Positions 1-7,141 of a stretch of DNA of 18,855 bases are shown one piece after another; the stretch's first letter is position 1; every line of letters starts with the position of its first letter. The stretch comes from Planctomycetota bacterium (GTDB taxonomy: Bacteria; Planctomycetota; B143-G9), in the NCBI GenBank assembly GCA_003644275.1, contig QNBY01000001.1, forward strand, positions 1 through 18,855. The letters are read 5' to 3'. The position numbers were made by a program, and so were the translations under genes. The notes under the pieces were generated by a model. It was not told the DNA's origin, did not search any database, and saw only the letters and a list, made by a program, of their open reading frames with translations.

Positions 1-382
1 CGAAGAAGAAGAAGTCGGGCGTGCAGGCGGCGCGGTACTTCTTGGCCGTCTCCTGGCTCTCGTCGAACAGGTAGGGGAAGGTGAAGCCGAACTCGCGGGC
101 CACTTCGGCCATCTTGTCGGGGGCGTCGTCGGGGAAGCTCTCGATGTCGTTGGGGTTTATCGCCACGAAGGCGATGCCCTTCTTCCCGTACTCGCGGGCA
201 ACCTCGGCCAGTTTCTCGCGGATGTGCACGACGAAGGGGCAGTGGTTGCAAAGGAACATGACCACGAGGCCGGGGGCGTCTGCGAAGTCGGCGAGCGTCC
301 AGCGTCTGCCGGAGGGGTCGGGAAGGTCGAAGTCGGGCGCGGGGGTGCCCAGGGGAAGCATTAGCGAGGGTACTGCCGGCAT
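1..382 (-). CDS. Thioredoxin-fold / peroxiredoxin-like protein, 3' end outside window
   Basis: The gene starts with ATG at 382, preceded by a strong ribosome binding site (AAAGGAGG, 4 to 5 bases upstream), and runs off the left edge after 127 codons. The visible N-terminus has the AhpC/TSA-type opening (APDFDLPDPSG, residues 15-25) followed by a thioredoxin fold strand and a CNHCPF active-site motif with Cys45 and Cys48. Residues 119-126 read ACTPDFFF, which matches the conserved cis-Pro-side segment (Cys-Thr-Pro-Asp-Phe) of the peroxiredoxin-like group related to ResA and AhpC. These proteins are thiol-disulfide oxidoreductases or peroxidases; the substrate cannot be told. No signal peptide is seen, so a cytoplasmic location is likely. 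It lies 57 bases downstream of an RND pump remnant, so it probably has its own promoter or inherits an old operon. Confidence 0.85.
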   Translation of the reverse strand, partial: MPAVPSLMLPLGTPAPDFDLPDPSGRRWTLADFADAPGLVVMFLCNHCPFVVHIREKLAEVAREYGKKGIAFVAINPNDIESFPDDAPDKMAEVAREFGFTFPYLFDESQETAKKYRAACTPDFFFF

Positions 383-439
383 GGTTCCTCCTTTCGGTAT
401 CTGCACGGGTTACGTCCGGGATTCATGATATTCCCTTTT

Positions 440-700
440 TCAGACGCGCGGAGGCCGCGCCGGTCCTATACCGAAGAAGACGCTGTAGAACACCGGCACC
501 ACCACCAGCGTGAGCCCGGCGGCGAAGGCGAGGCCGAACGTTATCGCCGTGGTCATGGACCGGAAGAAGGGATCGCCGTGCAGGGGCAACATGCCCGGCA
601 CGGTGGTGAGGGCGGCCGTGAGGACGGGCCGGAAGCGCGGGACCGCGGCCGACACCACCCACTCGAAGCGGTCGCCCGGGCGAGAACGCCGTCCCGGCGC
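440..700 (-). pseudogene. 3' remnant of an RND-family efflux transporter gene
   Basis: One minus-strand frame ending in TGA at 442-440 encodes about 80 residues that look like the extreme C-terminus of an RND (AcrB/HAE-type) inner-membrane pump. It contains RFRPVLTAALTTV, GMLPL, DPFFRSM, and a final hydrophobic helix with FGLAF and VVVPVFYSVFF, the pattern of the last two transmembrane helices of these ~1,000-residue proteins. Upstream of about position 700 the similarity fades into Arg/Pro/Gly-rich sequence, and an in-frame TGA occurs at 730-728. There is no convincing start codon or ribosome binding site, and the terminator of the neighbouring operon lies at 796-819. At least 90% of the gene is therefore missing. 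I read this as a decaying leftover of a deletion. The 383-822 stretch holds nothing else that I can support apart from the hairpins at 764-819. Confidence 0.7.
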
Positions 701-763
701 ACGACGGCCCGAGCGGCATACGGGTCTTCAACACCGCTTATCGCCGCCGCGTTCGCGAGTTGG

Positions 764-794
764 TTTTCGCCCGCGCTCCGTTTGCGGGCGAAAA
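764..794 (-). repeat. Inverted repeat behind the operon terminator
   Basis: TTTTCGCCCGC (764-774) and its exact reverse complement GCGGGCGAAAA (784-794) form an 11 bp stem with a 9 base loop. The arm at 784-794 shares its A-run with the U-tract of the terminator at 796-819. On the minus-strand transcript it would fold directly after that terminator and pair away part of the U-tract. It may stabilise read-through RNA ends or be a backup terminator; its role is unknown. Confidence 0.6.
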
Positions 795-819
795 AAAGGC
801 CCCCGGAACCGGGGGCCTT
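791..819 (-). terminator. Rho-independent terminator of the hupB-amidase-pcrA-polyferredoxin operon
   Basis: Read on the minus strand, AAGGCCCCCGG and CCGGGGGCCTT (819 to 796) form an 11 bp GC-rich stem with almost no loop, followed at once by seven Ts (797-791). It begins 3 bases after the stop codon of the polyferredoxin gene (823-825). No U-tract exists on the plus strand, so it works only for minus-strand transcription. Confidence 0.9.
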
Positions 820-822
820 CGC

Positions 823-1959
823 TCAGGCGCTTTCTTCCCTCTTCTCCGGCGGGGCGTCCAGCGCGTGCGGCCGCGCGAGCTTGAAGGGGTTCTCGTAGGA
901 TATCGCCTTCGTCGGGCAGACCACCACGCACTCGTTGCAGAGTATGCACTCCGCCACCGGGTAGTCCTGCTTGTATATGGATATTCCCTGCGGGCAGCGT
1001 TTCGTGCAGGCGTCGCACTGGATGCACTTGTCGGGGTCCACCTTCAGGCGGAGCAGCGACACCCTCGACATCAGGCCCAGCACCGCGCCGATGGGACAGA
1101 CGGCCCGGCAGAACGGGCGCTTCATCAGGACGAACAGGAGCAGGAAGAAGGCGAGTACGCTCACCTTGGCGAGGGAGGAGGAGAGCGAGACCTCCGGCAC
1201 CTCGAGGCGGGGGAAGTCGGGGTCGTCGTCCGCCACTTCGTCGGGGTCCATGCCGGCTTCGAGTATCTTCCGGCGGCGCTCGTAGTCCAGGCGCTTCTGG
1301 AGCAGGCCGGGCTGGAGCGAGAGGGGAATGGTCGCCATGAGGGTGCCCGCCGGGCAGTTGGCGCAGAAGAAGAGCTCGTCGGCCGCGAAGGCGGGGAAGC
1401 CCTCGGGCTCTTCCTCGACCGCCGTGGGCGAGGGGACGCCGTCCGTCTCGTAGGGCCCCCCGTCCTCGGTGTAGCCCGCTTCCTGGAGGGGCGCCAGGTC
1501 GGCGGGCGACACCGTGCCCCCGCCGTAGAGCCACGGGAACACGAACACCATGAACAGCAGTGTGAGGTACTTCCCGTAGCGGAAGAAGGCGGGCAGTTTC
1601 AGCTTGGGCGTGGGTATCATGTACAGCAGTTCCTGTGTCCACCCGAAGGGGCACACCCAGCCGCAGGTCCACCGGCCGAGCAGCACGCCCACCGACACCA
1701 GCACGCCTATCGCCCCCAGCGCCACGAGGTGCAGGGCGGCGAGATTCGCCATTATCCCGATGGGGCAGCCGAACACGGCGAACGGACACGCCCAGCAGTT
1801 CAGCACCGGCACGCAGAGCCAGCGGAGGGCGAAGTAGCCCGTCAGCCCGAAGGAGAAGTTCAACAGGACGGCAAAGAGCACCTGGAAGTAGAACCTCTTG
1901 CGCTTCAGGTACCGCTTGTCGTTACGCAGAGCATTCCGGAACCATTTGGGCGTCTTCAT
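823..1959 (-). CDS. Integral membrane 4Fe-4S polyferredoxin (NapH/CcoG-like)
   Basis: This is a 378-residue membrane protein with about four predicted helices (roughly residues 25-46, 72-95, 130-148, 262-280). Its cysteine motifs are typical of NapH/NosR/CcoG-type membrane ferredoxins: CWACP (55-59) and CP (65-66), CGWVCPFG (99-106), CRAVCPIG (284-291), then two ferredoxin-type clusters CIQCDACTKRCP (312-323) and CILCNECVVVCP (338-349). The last two follow the CxxCxxCxxxCP rule, so at least two [4Fe-4S] clusters are expected on the cytoplasmic side. A loop of ~110 residues between helices 3 and 4 carries another CANCP (199-203). Such proteins move electrons from the membrane quinol pool or ferredoxin to a partner; the partner is not encoded here. 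The ATG start lies 14 bases behind pcrA and has only a weak ribosome binding site, which suggests coupled translation. It is the last gene of its operon. Confidence 0.88.
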   Translation of the reverse strand: MKTPKWFRNALRNDKRYLKRKRFYFQVLFAVLLNFSFGLTGYFALRWLCVPVLNCWACPFAVFGCPIGIMANLAALHLVALGAIGVLVSVGVLLGRWTCGWVCPFGWTQELLYMIPTPKLKLPAFFRYGKYLTLLFMVFVFPWLYGGGTVSPADLAPLQEAGYTEDGGPYETDGVPSPTAVEEEPEGFPAFAADELFFCANCPAGTLMATIPLSLQPGLLQKRLDYERRRKILEAGMDPDEVADDDPDFPRLEVPEVSLSSSLAKVSVLAFFLLLFVLMKRPFCRAVCPIGAVLGLMSRVSLLRLKVDPDKCIQCDACTKRCPQGISIYKQDYPVAECILCNECVVVCPTKAISYENPFKLARPHALDAPPEKREESA

Positions 1960-1973
1960 TGCGAAAGTCCGGT

Positions 1974-4172
1974 TCAGTCCTTGGAGCGTCTCTTCAGGAC
2001 GAGTTTCGGCGCGGCGTATTCCAGCACGAGCACTTTCGTCCCGTAATGTCTGAAGAAGACGGTGATTTTAGTCGCCGCTCCGCGTCCCGAGATTTTTTCT
2101 ATCCTGCCGGGGCCGAATTGCGCGTGCTCGATAATGTCGCCGACCTTGTAGGCGACCGCGCCCGGCGGTTCGTCTCCCGTTTTTTCGGCGGAAGCCTGAG
2201 AGGTGCGCCGCCGGAAGGCCTCGAGGTCGAAGTTCATGAGGGGGCCGGTCCGAGGCCGGGGGACGGGCGTGCGCCTGCCCACTCCCGTCTCGCGCAGGAA
2301 GCGGCTCGGCCTCGTGGGCCGGTATTCGCCGTACGCCCTCCGCCGCGCGGCGCAGGACAGGAAGAGGCCGTCCTTCGCCCTCGTCATGCCCACGTAGCAG
2401 AGCCGCCTCTCCTCCTCCAGGGCATGGGGCTCGTCCTTCGAGCGGTCGTGCGGGAGCAGCCCTTCCTCCATGCCGGTGAGGAAGACGTAGCGGAACTCCA
2501 GCCCCTTCGCCGCGTGCAGGGTCATCAGCATGAGGGCGCCGCTCTCTTCCTCCACGTCGTCGGCGTCGCTGACGAGCGAGACCGTCTCCAGGAAGTCCCG
2601 CAGGTCGCCGCCCGTCTCGTCGTCGAAGCGGGCCGCCTCGTTCACCAGTTGGCCGAGGTTGGCGAGGACCTCTGCGTCGGCGGGGTTCCGCGACGCCGAG
2701 AGGCCCTTCGTGTAGGCGGTGATCTCCAGCACGGACCTGACGAGCCCCGCCACGGGCTTGTGGGGCAGCGCCCGCAGCTTGCGGTAGAGCGAGGCGAAGC
2801 CGTCCAGGCTGAAGTTGGCGCGCTTGGGGAAGTCATCCCGGAGGGCGGGATCGAGCACCACGTCCAGCATGCCGACGCCCCTCTCCGCGGCGCGCTCCTT
2901 CAGCCGCGCCACCGTGCCGGGGCCTATGCCTCGCGCCGGGCGGTTGATTATCCTCTGCAGGGAGAGGGAGTCGAGCGGGTTGAAGATCACGCGCAGGTAG
3001 GCGATGACGTCCTTTATCTCGCGCCGCCTGAAGAAGGCCACCGCCCCCACCAGCACGTGGGGCACGCCGCGGACCATGCATTCTTCCTCGAACGGCCTGG
3101 ACTGGGCGTTGACGCGGTAGAGCACCGCGCACTCGCCGGGGGCGGCCCGCCCGCTCTCCACGAGCTCCCGCACCTTGCCTATGACGCGCCTGGCCTCGTC
3201 CAGGTCGTCGCCGCACATGAGCAGCACGGGGGGATCCCCCTCGCCGCGGTCGGAGCGGAGTTCCTTGGAATAGCGCATGGCGTTGTTCGCGATGAGCCTG
3301 TTCGCCGCCGCGAGTATGGCGTTCGTGGAGCGGAAGTTGCGGGTGAGCTTCAGCACCCTGGCGCCTTTGAAGTCCTTCTCGAAGCGCATTATGTTGCCTA
3401 TGTCCGCGCCGCGCCAGCCGTATATGGCCTGGTCCGGGTCGCCCACCGCGCAGATGTTGCCCGACGGCGCGCAGAGCAGGCGCAGGAAGCGGTTCTGGAC
3501 GGCGTTTATGTCCTGGTACTCGTCCACGAGGACGTGGCGGAAGCGCTCGCGGTAGCGGGCGAGGGTGTCCGGGTGCTCTTCGAACAGGCGCACCGCGAGC
3601 AGCAACAGGTCGTCGAAGTCCAGCGTGTTCGATTCCCTCATCACCTCGGCGTAGCGCTCGAAGACGGGCTCGATCACGCTGCGGGGGACGAGGGGAAAGG
3701 AATCCATCGCGGCGGCGGGAGCGGGGGAGTTCTTGAGGGCGCTCACCGCGTCGGCCACCGCGGAGGGCTTGTAGCTGTCCTTGTCGAGCCTCAGCTCGTC
3801 CATTATGTCGCGCACGAGGGAGAGGCGGTCGTGCTCGTCGGCTATGCTGTAGTCGCCGGTGTAGGGGGGCAGGCGGTGTATCTCGCGCCTGAGTATGCGC
3901 GCGCAGGCCGAGTGGAAGGTGGATATCCACATGCGGGGGCTGTCCACCCAGCGGGAGATGCGTTCCTTCATCTCCCTGGCGGCCTTGTTGGTGAAGGTGA
4001 TGGCGAGTATGCGCGAGGGGGGGACGCCGTTCGCCACGAGCCACGCCACGCGCCGGGTGATGACGCGGGTTTTGCCGGTTCCCGCGCCCGCCACCACGAG
4101 GAGCGGTCCGTCGCCGCCGGTGACGACCTCCACTTGTTCGGGGGTGAGCCCTTCCAGTATGTCGGCGTCCAT
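1974..4172 (-). CDS. pcrA: ATP-dependent 3'-5' DNA helicase, PcrA/UvrD type
   Basis: The 732-residue protein has the full superfamily 1A helicase motif set: Walker A GAGTGKT (29-35), TFTNKAAREM (Ia), VDEYQDIN (II), GDPDQAIYGWRGA (III), LTRNFRST (IV), LMTLHAAKGLEF (V) and YVGMTRAK (VI). The last ~55 residues (starting YKVGDIIEHAQFG) form the Tudor-like PcrA/UvrD C-terminal domain that contacts RNA polymerase in other bacteria. Length and order match PcrA/UvrD, enzymes that unwind DNA in nucleotide-excision and mismatch repair and clear RecA and stalled polymerases. The ATG at 4172-4170 overlaps the amidase stop by one base (TGATG), so translation is probably coupled. An in-frame upstream extension exists but lies inside the amidase gene and lacks helicase similarity. 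UvrD versus PcrA naming is a matter of lineage; Rep is less likely because of the C-terminal domain. Confidence 0.96.
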   Translation of the reverse strand: MDADILEGLTPEQVEVVTGGDGPLLVVAGAGTGKTRVITRRVAWLVANGVPPSRILAITFTNKAAREMKERISRWVDSPRMWISTFHSACARILRREIHRLPPYTGDYSIADEHDRLSLVRDIMDELRLDKDSYKPSAVADAVSALKNSPAPAAAMDSFPLVPRSVIEPVFERYAEVMRESNTLDFDDLLLLAVRLFEEHPDTLARYRERFRHVLVDEYQDINAVQNRFLRLLCAPSGNICAVGDPDQAIYGWRGADIGNIMRFEKDFKGARVLKLTRNFRSTNAILAAANRLIANNAMRYSKELRSDRGEGDPPVLLMCGDDLDEARRVIGKVRELVESGRAAPGECAVLYRVNAQSRPFEEECMVRGVPHVLVGAVAFFRRREIKDVIAYLRVIFNPLDSLSLQRIINRPARGIGPGTVARLKERAAERGVGMLDVVLDPALRDDFPKRANFSLDGFASLYRKLRALPHKPVAGLVRSVLEITAYTKGLSASRNPADAEVLANLGQLVNEAARFDDETGGDLRDFLETVSLVSDADDVEEESGALMLMTLHAAKGLEFRYVFLTGMEEGLLPHDRSKDEPHALEEERRLCYVGMTRAKDGLFLSCAARRRAYGEYRPTRPSRFLRETGVGRRTPVPRPRTGPLMNFDLEAFRRRTSQASAEKTGDEPPGAVAYKVGDIIEHAQFGPGRIEKISGRGAATKITVFFRHYGTKVLVLEYAAPKLVLKRRSKD

Positions 4173-5215
4173 CACCGGCCCCGCAGGTAGTCGAGGATGC
4201 CTTCCGCTATGCCGGCGGCCGCCCGCTGCTGGAACCAGGCGGATGTGAGCAGGGGCTCCATCTCGGAGCTCGTCATGAACTCCACCTCGACGAGGACGGA
4301 GGGTATGCGCGTCCGCCTCGTGACGTAGAGCGACTTGTGCCGCGCGCCGCGGTCGCGGGTGTTCCACTTGCCGCGCAGGCGGCGCTCTATGTCGCGCGCA
4401 AGCCGCACGGAACGCTTCAGGCGCAGGGAGCCGAAGGGGTTGTTGCTGGAGTAGAACACCTCGAACCCCTTGGTGCGCGGCGAGGAAGCGGCGTTGTGGT
4501 GGATGGAGACGAAGCAGTCGGCCCCCGCCGCGTTGGCCTTGGCGACGCGGGCGCGCAGGCCGACGTACACGTCGGCGGTGCGGGTCATCACCACCCTCAC
4601 GCCCGCGGCGGCGAGCAGCGAGCGCACTCTCTTGGCCACCGAGAGGTTGAGGTCCTTTTCCTTCACGCCCGTCCGCGGCCCCACCGCGCCGGAGTCGTTT
4701 CCGCCGTGGCCGGGATCGAGCACGACGGTGCCCCGCACGCCCGGCCGGCGCGAGGGCCGCCTGGTGGCGGGAGGGCGGCTCGTCGGCGGAGGGGTGGAGG
4801 GCCTGAACGAGAAGGGGCGCTCGGAATACGTGTATATGCGGCTTCGGGCGATGGCGCGCTCTATCATCCCCACCGCCTCGGCCGGGAGCCACACGTCGCC
4901 GTTGCGGAACAGCACGGGGGAGCGGAAGGCGACGCGCTCGCCGTTCAGCACGGCGGAGGGCGAACCCGCGAGCACCGTGAGCTCCACGTCGCCGGTGAAG
5001 CGGAACACGCCCCGCACGGCGTCGGGTTCGGCCCTGAGGTTGAAGCGGTGGGTGAGCTCGAAGGCGGAGACGTAGCCGCCGGAGTTCACCGTTCCGCCCT
5101 GCTTGGGCGGGCTGCAGGCGGCCGCGAAGAGGACAAACAAAAGCGCCACCGTGAAGGCGGCGCGCTTGAGACGTCGAGGGCGCCCGGCGGCGCGCTCAGT
5201 TCTTCTTGCCGTCAT
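4172..5215 (-). CDS. N-acetylmuramoyl-L-alanine amidase lipoprotein (Amidase_3)
   Basis: This 347-residue protein begins with an Arg-rich n-region and a hydrophobic stretch (21-33) ending in the lipobox FAAAC, so Cys34 is the likely lipidated residue. Residues ~65-115 resemble the copper-amine-oxidase N-terminal-like stalk domain often found ahead of wall hydrolases. A Pro/Arg/Ser/Thr-rich linker follows (138-160). The catalytic Amidase_3 domain spans ~162-345, with zinc ligands His170 (DPGHGG), Glu186 (KEKDLNL) and His239 (SIHHN), and catalytic Glu310 (VLVEVEF). It would cleave the amide between MurNAc and the stem peptide at cell separation or wall turnover. The ATG at 5215 lies 20 bases inside the HU-like gene. 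It sits in an operon with a nucleoid protein and a helicase, a mixture without obvious functional theme. The usual Gly after the catalytic Glu-Val is replaced by Glu312. Confidence 0.93.
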   Translation of the reverse strand: MTARRTERAAGRPRRLKRAAFTVALLFVLFAAACSPPKQGGTVNSGGYVSAFELTHRFNLRAEPDAVRGVFRFTGDVELTVLAGSPSAVLNGERVAFRSPVLFRNGDVWLPAEAVGMIERAIARSRIYTYSERPFSFRPSTPPPTSRPPATRRPSRRPGVRGTVVLDPGHGGNDSGAVGPRTGVKEKDLNLSVAKRVRSLLAAAGVRVVMTRTADVYVGLRARVAKANAAGADCFVSIHHNAASSPRTKGFEVFYSSNNPFGSLRLKRSVRLARDIERRLRGKWNTRDRGARHKSLYVTRRTRIPSVLVEVEFMTSSEMEPLLTSAWFQQRAAAGIAEGILDYLRGR

Positions 5216-5522
5216 CGCCGAGCTTCCCGGATTCGAAAGCCTCGTTCACCTTCTCCCGCATGGCCTTGCCGGGCTTGAAGTGGACCACGGCCTTCGCCGG
5301 AACTTTCACCTTTCTCATGGTCTTGGGATTGAGCGCCGTCCGCTCCTTGCGGAAGACGACCTCGAAAACCCCGAATTCCCTGAACTCGAAGCGGTTTCCG
5401 TTGGCCAGCTCCTCGATTATCATGTCGAGAAAGGACTGTATGACGTCCCTCACGAGGCTGCGCTTTCCCCCTACTTTGTCCGCTATCTGTTCGACGATGA
5501 TCTTCTTGGGAATGGTTGCCAT
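5196..5522 (-). CDS. HU/IHF family nucleoid-associated DNA-binding protein
   Basis: The 108-residue product is a typical HU/IHF chain: N-terminal helices (MATIPKKIIVEQIADKVGG), the core REFGVFEV (48-55), the DNA-bending arm with the intercalating proline in NPKT (65-68), and the closing VHFKPGKAMREKV (80-92), plus a short charged tail. Dimers bend DNA and compact the nucleoid. I chose the ATG at 5522 rather than the in-frame ATG at 5537. The latter ATG and the bases after it form the ribosome binding site itself (GAGGGAGAG, about 4 bases before 5522), and conserved family sequence starts here. The gene opens the operon that continues with the amidase, pcrA and the polyferredoxin. It overlaps the amidase by 20 bases. 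HU-alpha/beta and IHF-like cannot be told apart without alignment. Confidence 0.94.
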   Translation of the reverse strand: MATIPKKIIVEQIADKVGGKRSLVRDVIQSFLDMIIEELANGNRFEFREFGVFEVVFRKERTALNPKTMRKVKVPAKAVVHFKPGKAMREKVNEAFESGKLGDDGKKN

Positions 5523-5544
5523 CCAACTCTCCCTCATGACACGA

Positions 5545-5556
5545 GTTAGCGTTAGC
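5545..5556 (-). repeat. Tandem hexamer just downstream of the HU promoter
   Basis: GCTAAC occurs twice in direct succession on the minus strand, starting 4 bases after the -10 box and covering the predicted transcription start. It could be an operator half-site pair or chance; no regulator is indicated. Confidence 0.35.
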
Positions 5557-5559
5557 GGG

Positions 5560-5587
5560 ATTTTAGGCCCCTTCGGCCGCCCGTCAA
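5560..5587 (-). promoter_or_regulatory. Sigma70-type promoter of the HU-amidase-pcrA operon
   Basis: On the minus strand TTGACG (5587-5582, 5 of 6 matches to the -35 consensus) is followed after 16 bases by TAAAAT (5565-5560, 5 of 6 matches to the -10). The expected start is near 5553, which gives a 5' leader of about 30 bases before the chosen HU start at 5522. It follows immediately behind the poly-T of the kinase terminator. Confidence 0.75.
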
Positions 5588-5588
5588 G

Positions 5589-5612
5589 AAAAAAGGCCGC
5601 CGGACGGGCCGG
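5589..5612 (-). terminator. Probable rho-independent terminator of the histidine kinase gene
   Basis: Directly after the kinase stop codon (5615-5613) a GC-rich stretch with small inverted repeats (GGCC...GGCC, or CCGG...CCGG) ends in six Ts (5594-5589). The stem is short and imperfect, so strength is uncertain, but the position between a stop codon and the next promoter fits. Confidence 0.5.
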
Positions 5613-7061
5613 TCAGTCCGTTCCCTTCGGCAGCCGCACGACGAACCGCGTTCCCTCGCCCGGTTCGCTCTCCACCTTCAGTTCGGCCCCGTGGTCCTGC
5701 AGGATGTTCTTCACGATGGAGAGCCCCAGGCCGGTGCCCCTGCCGCGGCCTTTCGTGGTGAAGAAGGAATCGAACATCCGCTCGCGCACTTCTTCCGGGA
5801 TGCCGACGCCGTTGTCTTCCACCTCGACGACCACGTACTCGTCGTCCTCCGACACGGAGACCCTTATCAGGCCCTTGCCGCGGAAGGAAGGCTCCCTGTC
5901 CTGGCGCTCGAACACCGCGTCGCAGGCGTTCACGAGCAGGTTCGTCCAGACCTGCACGAGCTGGCGGGGCTTCGCCTCCAGGATGACGGGCTCTTCGGGC
6001 ATGTTCGTCTCGAACTTTATGCGGCCCTTCGCCCGGAGCATCACCACGCCCAGCGCGTCCTCCACGGTGTGCCGTATGTCCGCGGGCTCCGTCTCGTTCG
6101 CGTCCTTGACGCTGAACTTCCTCAGGTTGTTCACTATCGAGAACATCTGCCGGCTGTTGTTGTATATCTCGTCGATGTAGGACCGGAGCTCCTCCACCAT
6201 CTCGGACACCTCGTCGGGCAGGTCGTGTTCGAGCAGCTGGTTGGAGAGCTGCTCGGCGAGCTCCGCGAACCCCATGACGGCCCCGAGCGGGTTCTTGAGC
6301 TCGTGCGCTATGCCGGCGGAGAGCGTTCCCAGCGTCACCAGCTTGTCGGCGTGGATGAGCCGCTCCGTCTGCTCGCGCACCCTCTCTTCCAGCGTGCGGG
6401 TGAGCTCCTCCAGCTTGCGGTTGACGTCCACCGCCTTCACCGCGTTCGCCACCACCGAGGCGAGCACCGCGGAGGTGTCCTCCTCCGTGGCGAGATCGCG
6501 CACGCCTGCGGGGGGCTCGTCGTATATCTGCGCCTCCATGCGGCACACCTTGTCGCCGAGGCCCCAGCACTTGGTCTCCGTGACCTCCACGCGCCGGCCC
6601 GTTATCTTCTCCAGCGCGCCCGCGATGAAGCCGCACTCGAAGCGACAGACGGGCTCGCCTATGTTCGGCAGGCCGGAGCAGGTGGCGCATTCGTCTTCCT
6701 CGAAGACCACGCGGGCGTCGGTGTCCTCCACGATGCGGGTGCGGCCGATCATCATCTCGTCGAGCTTGGAGCGCAGGTCTTCCTTGTCCGCGAAGTCGAA
6801 GGCCGACGCCATGGTCCGGCCGCTCTCGTAGAGCAGTTCGCCCGCGAGTTTCGAGCCCAGCACCTTCCGCAGGGAAATGAGCCTCACGACGCGGAAGAAC
6901 AACAGCGAGACGGCGTCGCCCGTCTTCGGGCGCACGGGGCACATGAGGTCCTGTATGGTGAGCTGCGGCGTGGTCTCGATGTCGTTCTTGACGGTCCGGA
7001 ACAACTTCTGGAAGGTCGCCGATACGCTCTTGTCCTGGGAACTTTCCGATACGCGCTCCAT
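5613..7061 (-). CDS. Orphan sensor histidine kinase with N-terminal V4R-type domain
   Basis: The product is 482 residues with no transmembrane segment, so it is probably cytosolic. Residues ~45-180 resemble the V4R (4-vinyl reductase) small-molecule-binding domain, including the typical end CGFIAGALEKITGRRVEV (143-160) and GDKVCRMEA (169-177). This domain is cysteine-rich: Cys125, 128, 139, 143, 165 and 173. A coiled-coil linker (~205-240) leads to the HisKA segment with phospho-acceptor His253 (AHELKNPLG) and a HATPase_c domain: N box NLLVNACDAV (374-383), DNGVGI (416-421) and GRGTGLGL (440-447). It should autophosphorylate in response to a ligand or redox cue and pass phosphate to a regulator, but none is encoded nearby. 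I chose ATG 7061, which has a GAGAGGGG ribosome binding site. The ATGATG at 7094-7089 lies inside the predicted -10 box and has no such site. Confidence 0.88.
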   Translation of the reverse strand: MERVSESSQDKSVSATFQKLFRTVKNDIETTPQLTIQDLMCPVRPKTGDAVSLLFFRVVRLISLRKVLGSKLAGELLYESGRTMASAFDFADKEDLRSKLDEMMIGRTRIVEDTDARVVFEEDECATCSGLPNIGEPVCRFECGFIAGALEKITGRRVEVTETKCWGLGDKVCRMEAQIYDEPPAGVRDLATEEDTSAVLASVVANAVKAVDVNRKLEELTRTLEERVREQTERLIHADKLVTLGTLSAGIAHELKNPLGAVMGFAELAEQLSNQLLEHDLPDEVSEMVEELRSYIDEIYNNSRQMFSIVNNLRKFSVKDANETEPADIRHTVEDALGVVMLRAKGRIKFETNMPEEPVILEAKPRQLVQVWTNLLVNACDAVFERQDREPSFRGKGLIRVSVSEDDEYVVVEVEDNGVGIPEEVRERMFDSFFTTKGRGRGTGLGLSIVKNILQDHGAELKVESEPGEGTRFVVRLPKGTD

Positions 7062-7089
7062 TCGCCCCTCTCGGCTGATTTCCGACACC

Positions 7090-7116
7090 ATCATAGTGCG
7101 GTTGGCATAAAGTCAA
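7090..7116 (-). promoter_or_regulatory. Candidate sigma70-type promoter of the histidine kinase gene
   Basis: TTGACT (7116-7111) and TATGAT (7095-7090) on the minus strand match the consensus boxes at 5 of 6 positions each, but the spacer is only 15 bases, shorter than the ideal 17. The region is AT-rich compared with its surroundings. It would place the start near 7083 and leave a ~20 base leader before the kinase start at 7061. Confidence 0.55.
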
Positions 7117-7141
7117 TGTAAAACAAGGGGATACGAACGGC

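Noticed and set aside
360..425. Small ORF (about 21 codons, ATG at 425) ahead of and overlapping the thioredoxin-like gene start
   Set aside because: It has a modest AGGGA upstream, but no composition or conservation argument for a leader peptide can be made from one sequence.
3918..3930. DnaA-box-like ATATCCACA within a GTGGATATCCAC palindrome
   Set aside because: It lies inside pcrA codons, is isolated, and no cluster of boxes surrounds it; best seen as chance.
1635..4190. Very long open frame on the plus strand antisense to pcrA
   Set aside because: It is a by-product of GC-rich codon structure; translation is Arg/His/Val/Glu-rich without known motifs, while the opposite strand holds a complete helicase.
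7081..7094. Upstream ATGATG as start of the histidine kinase
   Set aside because: It lies within the predicted -10 box and has no ribosome binding site; the ATG at 7061 has GAGAGGGG just before it.
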